Shown piece after piece: positions 58,120 to 64,000 of a stretch of DNA of 64,000 bases. This stretch comes from Humulus lupulus. Its lineage: Eukaryota > Streptophyta > Magnoliopsida > Rosales > Cannabaceae. A model generated the notes under the pieces. That model saw only the letters and a program-made list of their open reading frames with translations. It was not told the origin of the DNA and did no database searches. The stretch covers positions 169,475,980 to 169,539,979 of the forward strand of contig NC_084798.1 of assembly GCF_963169125.1 (NCBI RefSeq), given 5' to 3'. A program made the position numbers and the translations under genes. Numbering within the stretch: position 1 is the stretch's first letter; the number at the start of each line of letters is the position of its first letter.

Positions 58120-59297
58120 ATGTCTCGTGTTCAAGATGTTATTCATGATATAGAAACCAAATGTGCTAATATTGATCTGGAGGAGGAGGATGAAGGAGGC
58201 TTGGAATATGATGAAACAGTTGTAGAAGATTCAGAAATCGATGTTCGCTGCTATCTAGTAGGGAAGACTTTGGTGGACACTCCTATTGACTTTCCGGCCA
58301 TGCAGAATATGATGACAGTCCTTTGGAAAAAAGGAAAAGGAATGTACGTGAAAGAGTTGGCTAGTATCATTTATCTTTTCTAGTTTTATCATGAAATTGA
58401 CACTGCTATAGTTGTGGAAGGGAGTCCTTGGACGTTCAATAGGGACCAACTTATCTTTGAGAGATTGAAACTAGGGGATAAAACCAGGGAAGTGCGGTTA
58501 CACAGATTGGACATGTGGATTCAATTGCATGATATCCAACCAGGGTTCATGTTTGAAAGAGTTGTGAAAGATGTAGGGGGTATATTGGGACCTTTATCAA
58601 ATCTAATGTGAATAATTTCACAGGATTCTGGCGTGATTACTTAAGAGTAAGAGTTACATTTGATATAGAAAATCCCCTAAAGAGAAGAATGAAGTTAAAG
58701 AAGAAAGAAGGAGATTGGTTCTGGGTCAATTTTTGGTATGAGTATGTACCTACTTTCTGCTTTATTTGTGGATTAATAGGTCATTCTGAAAAGTATTATG
58801 CAACGTTGTTTGAACAACCACTGGAGATGATCGAGAAGCCGTATGGTACTTGGATGTGGGTTTCACCTAACCGTTCTCAACATGTTATTGGAGCAAAATG
58901 GCTCAGACTAAGGTCAGCGGTGCAGGGTATTCAAATTGGCCATGTTCACGGCGGCGACACGAATGATATAGTAACCACGACTGAAGGTAACATGCAACCT
59001 AATTTTTAGGGGATGACTGAGAAGTTGACCTTGTCGAGCAGTAATGGGTGAGATCATGGTGCTATTATTGATGAGGGAAAAGTGGAGGATATCTCGGGTG
59101 AAAAAAATGGAAAGAAAGTGGGGGATAGAGCGGGAACGGACTCTGAAATTCAAAATGGGAAGCTGATGGTTTCGGACCCTAAAAGAAGGAGAGTCTCATA
59201 TGGTGGTTTGAATGGGCTAGATAAAGATTGTGATGTGGTTATGGGCTCTAATGATGTTGGGCTTTCAAAAAACAAGCTTGGGGCGGGTCTTGTGTAG
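58120..59297 (+). pseudogene. LINE ORF1 (DUF4283-like, CCHC zinc knuckle)
   Basis: Starts MSRVQDVIHDIETK. The DUF4283-like region runs to about 58575 (SPWTFNRDQLIFERL, MWIQLHDIQPGF). A TAG at 58381 replaces a residue before FYHEID, probably a former CAG codon. A one-base shift in the run GGGGG near 58576 changes frame, continuing with NNFTGFWRDYLRVRV. The zinc knuckle is FCFICGLIGHSEKYY, with the last cysteine lost. Stops at 59007 and 59049 precede an Asp/Lys-rich tail ending at 59297. It would have bound element RNA; it is not functional. Confidence 0.88.
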
Positions 59298-59308
59298 CAT
59301 ACCCACCA

Positions 59309-61555
59309 AGGATTATTAGCACTCTTAGTTGGAATTGCCATGGGCTTGGGAACCCAAGGACTATTCAATTCCTTAAATATACGGTGTATCAAAAGAAGCC
59401 CGCTTTTATTTTCTTATGTGAAACTTTATGTTCTCGGTCTAGAGCTAAGTTTGTGGCTCGACAGTTGGGGTATGAAGGAGTCTTTGCCATGGATGATCAA
59501 GGAAGGGGTGGTGGTCTAGCTTTGATGTGGAAAAACAAGGAGGAAGTTGTCTTCCTTAGCTTCTCTAAAAATCATATTGATATCTCAACTAGGGTGGCAG
59601 GCATGGATGAATGATGTTTAACTGGGTTATATGGAGAACCCAATAGATCTTTGCGCTTGGATACTTGGAACCTTATGAGAAGGTTGAGGGAAGATTCTCA
59701 GCTTCCTTGGTGTATTATAGGTGATGTTAACAATGTAATAAGTCAAGCTGACAATAGAGGTGGAAATCCTTATCCGAATTGGCTCTTCTAGGGGTTTCAA
59801 TTAGCTCTACTTGATTGCAATTTGGTGGACCTAGACTTATTGGGGCATCAATTTACGTGGGAGAATAACAGAGGGTCTGAGAATTGGGTAGAGGTCCGAC
59901 TTGACCGTGCTTTGGTTTGTCCCTCTTGGATGAGTTTATTTGCGTATGCTAGACTATTTAATATGGACATTACCTCTTCTGATGACTGTCCAATTTACCT
60001 TGATCCAACTTTCCATTTTTTTCATGCTTCCCACAAAAAAAATCATTTTCAAAACGCCTAGCTTAGGGAGCCCCTATGCTTCCAAATTGTTAAAGATTGT
60101 TGGGTTCGTAATAGTGCCCACTTGGTCCAGGAGAAAATAGAAGCATGTAAGTCTGTTTTGGAGGATTGGGGGAAAGGTATCGTAAGGAATTTTAAGGAGA
60201 GAGTTCAAAAGTGCAAGCTGCATCTTCTTCAACTCAAAGGGAAGAGAGATGAGATTTAAATATTCGCATTCAGTGATACTAAGCATTACTTGCTGAAATT
60301 TTTCATCAAAATGAGGTCTTTTGGAAACAGAGATCGAAATAATTATGGCTTAAGGATGGGGATCAAAATAACAAGTTATTTCACGCTTCCGCTAGTGCTA
60401 GACAAAAGAATAATTTGATCCATAAACTTCAGGGAGATGATGGTGTTTGAGTGGATTAGGATACTGGACTACCTCAGCTTATAGAAGATTACTTCAGAGG
60501 TATTTTTCATCTTCTGTAACCAATTGGGAGGAAGTAGTTTCTTGTATTCCTGTTTCAATCTCTTCTGCCCAGAATGACATGTTATTGCATCCAGTTGAGG
60601 AGAAGGAGGTCAAAGATGCTCTATTTCAGATGCACCCTCATAAGTCTCCTGGACCTGATGGTTTTACTCCTGCCTTCTATCAAAAAAATTTGGAGTTTTG
60701 TTGGCCCTAATGTAGTTCGTACAGTTCAGGAGTTCTTTCGGCAGGGCTCGATTCCAAGTGGTTTGAATGATACTAATTTGGTTCTTATTCCAAAAAAGAG
60801 GAACCTGTTGGTTTTGGTAGATTTGAGACTGATAGCCCTCTGTAATGTTCTTTACAAAGTCATTTATAAGGTTGTGGCTAATAGGCTAAAGCTGGTACTT
60901 TATCTCAGACTACCAGAGAGCCTTTATTCCTGGTAGATTGATTACTGACAATGTGATGGTCTCGTTTGAAGTTATCCACTATTTGAAAAGAAAGCATCAA
61001 GTTAATACATGGTATATGGCGCTTAAGCTGGATATGAGTAAGGCCTATGATCGTATTGAGTGGTCTTTTTTGCAAGCAATTATTTCAAGAATGGGTTTCT
61101 TAGATGGTTAGATCCACTTAATCTTGGAGTGTGTTGGTTTGATTAGTTATAACGTGGTTCATGGTGGTGAGAGTTTTGGCCCAATCATTCCTTCGAGAGG
61201 CATTCGCCAAGACGATCCCTTATCCCCATATTTATTTATTATCTTTGCAGAGGGGTTCTCAGGCCTTATTTGCAAGTATGAGGCTATGAATTGGCTTCAT
61301 GGGTGGAAACTGGCTTGTGGAGCCCCTGTGGTTTCACACATGCTTTTTGCGAATGATAGTTATTTATATTGCGAGGCTAATGAAAGGAGAAGCAAATAAG
61401 GTGATTGAATTACTAGGGAAGTTTGAACTTGCTTCAGGACAGAAGGTTAATTTACATAGGTCTTTTGTTTTCTTTAGCACCAACACAAACCATAGGACTC
61501 GATTTGAAGTCCTAGGAAGATTGAATATGCAGGAGGCGACAGATAGAAGTACTTA
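59309..61555 (+). pseudogene. LINE ORF2: endonuclease and reverse transcriptase
   Basis: The endonuclease starts at LSWNCHGLGNPRTI, with the catalytic E in FLCET and the LDRALV motif near 59905. The final SDH motif is SDDCPI, so the catalytic histidine is lost. RT motifs: HKSPGPDGFTPAFYQ (about 60640), LDMSKAYDRIEW (about 61030), GIRQDDPLSPYLF (about 61200). The active site is FANDS in place of FADD, losing a catalytic aspartate. Frames change at least five times and several stops occur. The likely start codon is AGG in place of ATG. Confidence 0.9.
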
Positions 61556-62566
61556 TGTAACATCCCAAATTCCCTAATATGGCTTAGTGCCTGGATTAGG
61601 GGGATGGGAGGCAATAATTGTTGTAATTATGTGTTAATATAGTATGAGCATGTCATTATGTGAATTATATTATAATATAATTATGCTTGCCTGTTTAGAA
61701 ATATTAAATGTTTATGTGGGCCCGTTTCTTATAAGAATGGCATTTTAAAAATTTGACCCGCTAAGGGTATAATTGTAAATTTGCGTTTCTGTGATTGAGA
61801 CCACATTATTATGTGGATATATATTGGGTTACTCGACACGAGGCGATCTTGGTGAGCAAGTTAGCGGAAAAGTCACAACGGGCTAAAATACCCAGCTCGG
61901 GGTGAGCTTAGGGGTATTTTGTAATTTAGTACATTGCTAGGATTTATCGGGTAATGGGAGAGTAGATGATTATTATTTTGAGATAGTTGGGAATTTAGAG
62001 GAACACTCGGGGATTCACGGGAAGTGGCAATTGACAGAATTGCCCTTGTAGGGCTTTGGAGAGATTGCATTGGCCTAGGGCCATTTAGGTCATTTGTGCC
62101 TAATTAGAGACTTAAGCTAGATGTTTCTTCAGCTGAGGGGAAGCTTAACCAGAGTAATTAGAAGAAGAAGAAAAATAGAACTCCTTTCTCTCTCCCGTAC
62201 CCTTGGTGGCTTGGAAAATCTTGAGAAAATTGAAGACAAAGCTTAGGAAATTGAAGGGTTAAGCTCGTGAAACTTGGGGATTAGCTCAAAGGTTTTATCA
62301 TCTCAGAGGTAAGGGTTTAAATTCGAAGTTCTTCATGATAATTCTATTGTTTTGTTGGAAGCTTTGGTGTTTGCATGTGTGAGAGTTTGGAGAGTGAATT
62401 TTGGATTCTTGATGAGTTTTTAATCAACTAATTAGCTAGGTTGTGTTGCTGAAAAAGTGTTATACTGGTTATGGGGATTGAATTGAAGTTTTGAGTGTGT
62501 TTGGGTTGATTTAGTTGGGTTTGGCTAAAGGAAAAATCCAGAAATTTTGGGTTTGAAGGGGTTGGG

Positions 62567-62743
62567 CCGCGACCCTGTTTTTGGTGTGTCGCGGCCCTCT
62601 AGAACAAAAGGGAGCCAAGGACGGCTCTGTTGCGAGAGCACGTCGCGACGCCTCTTAGGCTGGGCCACAGTGCGTGTTTGGTGTTTTGGGGAGGCTAAGC
62701 CTCTGATTGGGGCGGGTCGTGGCACAAGGGCATGGGGTCACGC
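62567..62743. repeat. Decayed paired GC-rich module in the chromovirus LTR
   Basis: CCGCGA and TCGCGG begin at 62567 and 62589, and TCGTGG and TCACGC at 62717 and 62738; these pairs are 22 and 21 bp apart. Less clear cores lie at about 62619/62643 and 62665. It ends CGCTCTTAAGGGATTTTTGG, like the ends of the two Athila modules. Confidence 0.75.
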
Positions 62744-63191
62744 TCTTAAGGGATTTTTGGAACCCTAGAAGGTTTTGAGTGTGTGAGCTCAACCTTATGA
62801 GCTCAGGATCGATCCTACTACCATGTTTAGTGGAATTTGATGTCTCAGAGGCTCGGAATCGGTCGATAAGCCCTTATTCACTTGTTGTTGATGGAATTCT
62901 TTATCATGGTTGTGACTAGGTCAACGCTAGGGGCTCGGACAAGGGATCATACTCAAGAGTCGTTCATTGGTTGCTTGCACTTGGACTAAAGGTTAGAAAA
63001 TTGCACCCAGAATATGATGTACATGATTGGGGCTCGGCTCGAATGCTGAGTATAATCCTGACTTGGGCGTTAGGCCTGTGAATGTGCTGATTGTGCCTAT
63101 GTATGCTTGATTAGATGTATTATAATGCATTGTATCTGTATATATATGTATGATAAATGAATTATGTGATTGTCTATTGTGACTAGGAAGC

Positions 63192-63365
63192 TCGGTTTTT
63201 AAACTAGGGATTTGTTGTGATATCTAGTTAGAGATTGACTTATTAGTCGAGGGTTTCCAAAGCTCGGCTTATAAGCCGACAGTCTTAAGCTTCGACTTAC
63301 AAGTCGGGGGTATGTGAGGCTCGACTCACAAGTCGAGGGCCTGTAAGACTTGGCTTATGAGCTGA
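63192..63365. repeat. Array of 16-bp palindromes with a 28-29 bp period
   Basis: Dyads begin at 63235, 63264, 63292, 63321 and 63350 (a weaker one at 63192). TCGGCTTATAAGCCGA at 63264 is a perfect palindrome; the others are close variants such as TCGACTCACAAGTCGA. Confidence 0.9.
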
Positions 63366-63986
63366 GATTGCTATTAGGCACGTGGAGTGTAGGCCACCAT
63401 GGCTGTGCCATCTTGGGGGTGCACTAAGCACTTGACTGGCTCGAATGCCAAACAAATGGAAAGGGAGTGCGACACACACTTGTGCGACTCTATGGTTGTT
63501 GATATGTATAATGTTTATGTTAGATTCAGTTATTACTGTTAGTCTGATGTATTACTCCGTGAATTGTTGAATATGTTTTCTTGCTGAGTCTTTTGGCTCA
63601 CAGGTGCTTTGTGGTGCAGGTAAAGGTAAAGAGAAGCTTGGCAAACCATGAGTTGGAGAGCGATAGCAGTGACATGTACATATGTAGTCCGCTAGACCGC
63701 CACAGCTGAGATACTCAAGGAAGCTAGGGTTGAACCCAACTTTTGCCGCCTAGGTCGGTTATTATGTTACCTTGGTGTTGTAACCAACTTTTAAACTTGT
63801 GTTTTTGGGATCCCGTGTAAAGAACAAGTTTTTGATTTAATGAAAATGTTTATGACTTGACCAAAATTTTTAATACATAAACCTGTAGTGACTTAATCAC
63901 ATGCTTAGTCTAAATGACTTGTTTAGCGAGTCCAGCACTAATTTTAATCACACTTGGTAACGGACCCTAATTAGCAGGGCGTTACA

Positions 63987-64000
63987 ACTTTGTATCAGAT
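63987..64000 (+). promoter_or_regulatory. Chromovirus primer binding site, at the window edge
   Basis: ACTTTGTATCAGAT resembles the initiator-Met PBS TGGTATCAGAGC with changes. Confidence 0.7.

Larger units (their letters stand above)
58120..61555 (+). mobile_element. L1-type LINE, 3' end cut off by an LTR element
   Basis: Two ORFs in L1 order: ORF1 (RNA-binding) then ORF2 (endonuclease and RT). Both are interrupted by stops and frameshifts. The RT thumb/RNase H part, 3' UTR and poly-A tail are missing because a chromovirus LTR begins at 61556. Confidence 0.92.
61556..63986 (+). repeat. 5' LTR of a Tekay-type chromovirus
   Basis: 2,431 bp, TGTAACATCCCAAATTCC...GGGCGTTACA, followed by a PBS-like sequence. 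The LINE frame ends at ACTTA, the expected left TSD. It contains a decayed GC-rich paired module (62567-62743), a comb of hairpins (63192-63365) and the motif CTTGCTGAGTCTTTTGGCTC (63580). The body of the element lies beyond the right edge. Confidence 0.9.

Noticed and set aside
1..64000. Host protein-coding genes, tRNA or rRNA genes
   Set aside because: Every long ORF with recognisable domains belongs to a transposable element; no cloverleaf or rRNA-like segment was noticed.

Overview
This window is plant nuclear repeat DNA, most likely from an angiosperm. Every coding stretch I can recognise belongs to a transposable element: Ty3/gypsy Athila, Tat and Tekay-type chromovirus, Ty1/copia, a CACTA DNA transposon, MITE-like inverted-repeat elements and an L1-type LINE. 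I see no host gene, tRNA, rRNA or CRISPR array. The species cannot be named from the sequence alone. The intergenic DNA is strongly AT-rich, while several LTRs carry isolated GC-rich islands.

Left block (1-13,187, elements on the minus strand). An almost fully open Athila element (ORF3, pol, gag-protease, PBS, 5' LTR; its 3' LTR lies beyond the left edge) is inserted in the gag gene of a Tat-type element. The Tat element is itself inserted in a copia LTR, of which only the right part (12,705-13,187) is visible.

Central block (14,526-56,933). This is one nested stack that can be unpicked by target-site duplications (TSDs). The base is a solo Athila-like LTR (TSD CCTTG). It was hit by a 1.18-kb MITE-like element (TSD TATCTTTT) and by copia element A (TSD GGAAT). 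Copia A was hit by a 3.7-kb Tekay-like solo LTR (TSD GACCC), by a reversed copia solo LTR, and by copia element B (TSD TTTCT, minus strand). Copia B was hit by a Tekay chromovirus (GCACT/ACACT) in its left LTR and by a Tat-like non-autonomous element (ACAGG) in its reverse transcriptase gene. The Tekay 3' LTR then received a CACTA element (TSD CAA), and the Tat-like element received a solo Tat LTR (CTACC/CTATC). That is five levels of insertion above the original DNA.

Right block (56,934-64,000). It holds the flank of the stack, an inverted-repeat element, a decayed L1-type LINE (ORF1 with DUF4283-like and CCHC regions; ORF2 with endonuclease and reverse transcriptase), and the complete 5' LTR of a Tekay-type chromovirus that cuts the LINE and runs off the window.

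The genes work together only within each element: gag packages RNA, protease/RT/RNase H copy it, and integrase or endonuclease inserts it. Athila is the least damaged, with one stop between protease and RT; the others carry many stops and frameshifts. The most unusual structure is a GC-rich LTR module made of dyads in pairs 21-22 bp apart. It occurs in the Athila LTR, again in the Athila internal untranslated region, in decayed form in the chromovirus LTR at 62.6 kb, and with a different core in the solo Athila-like LTR at 56.5 kb.
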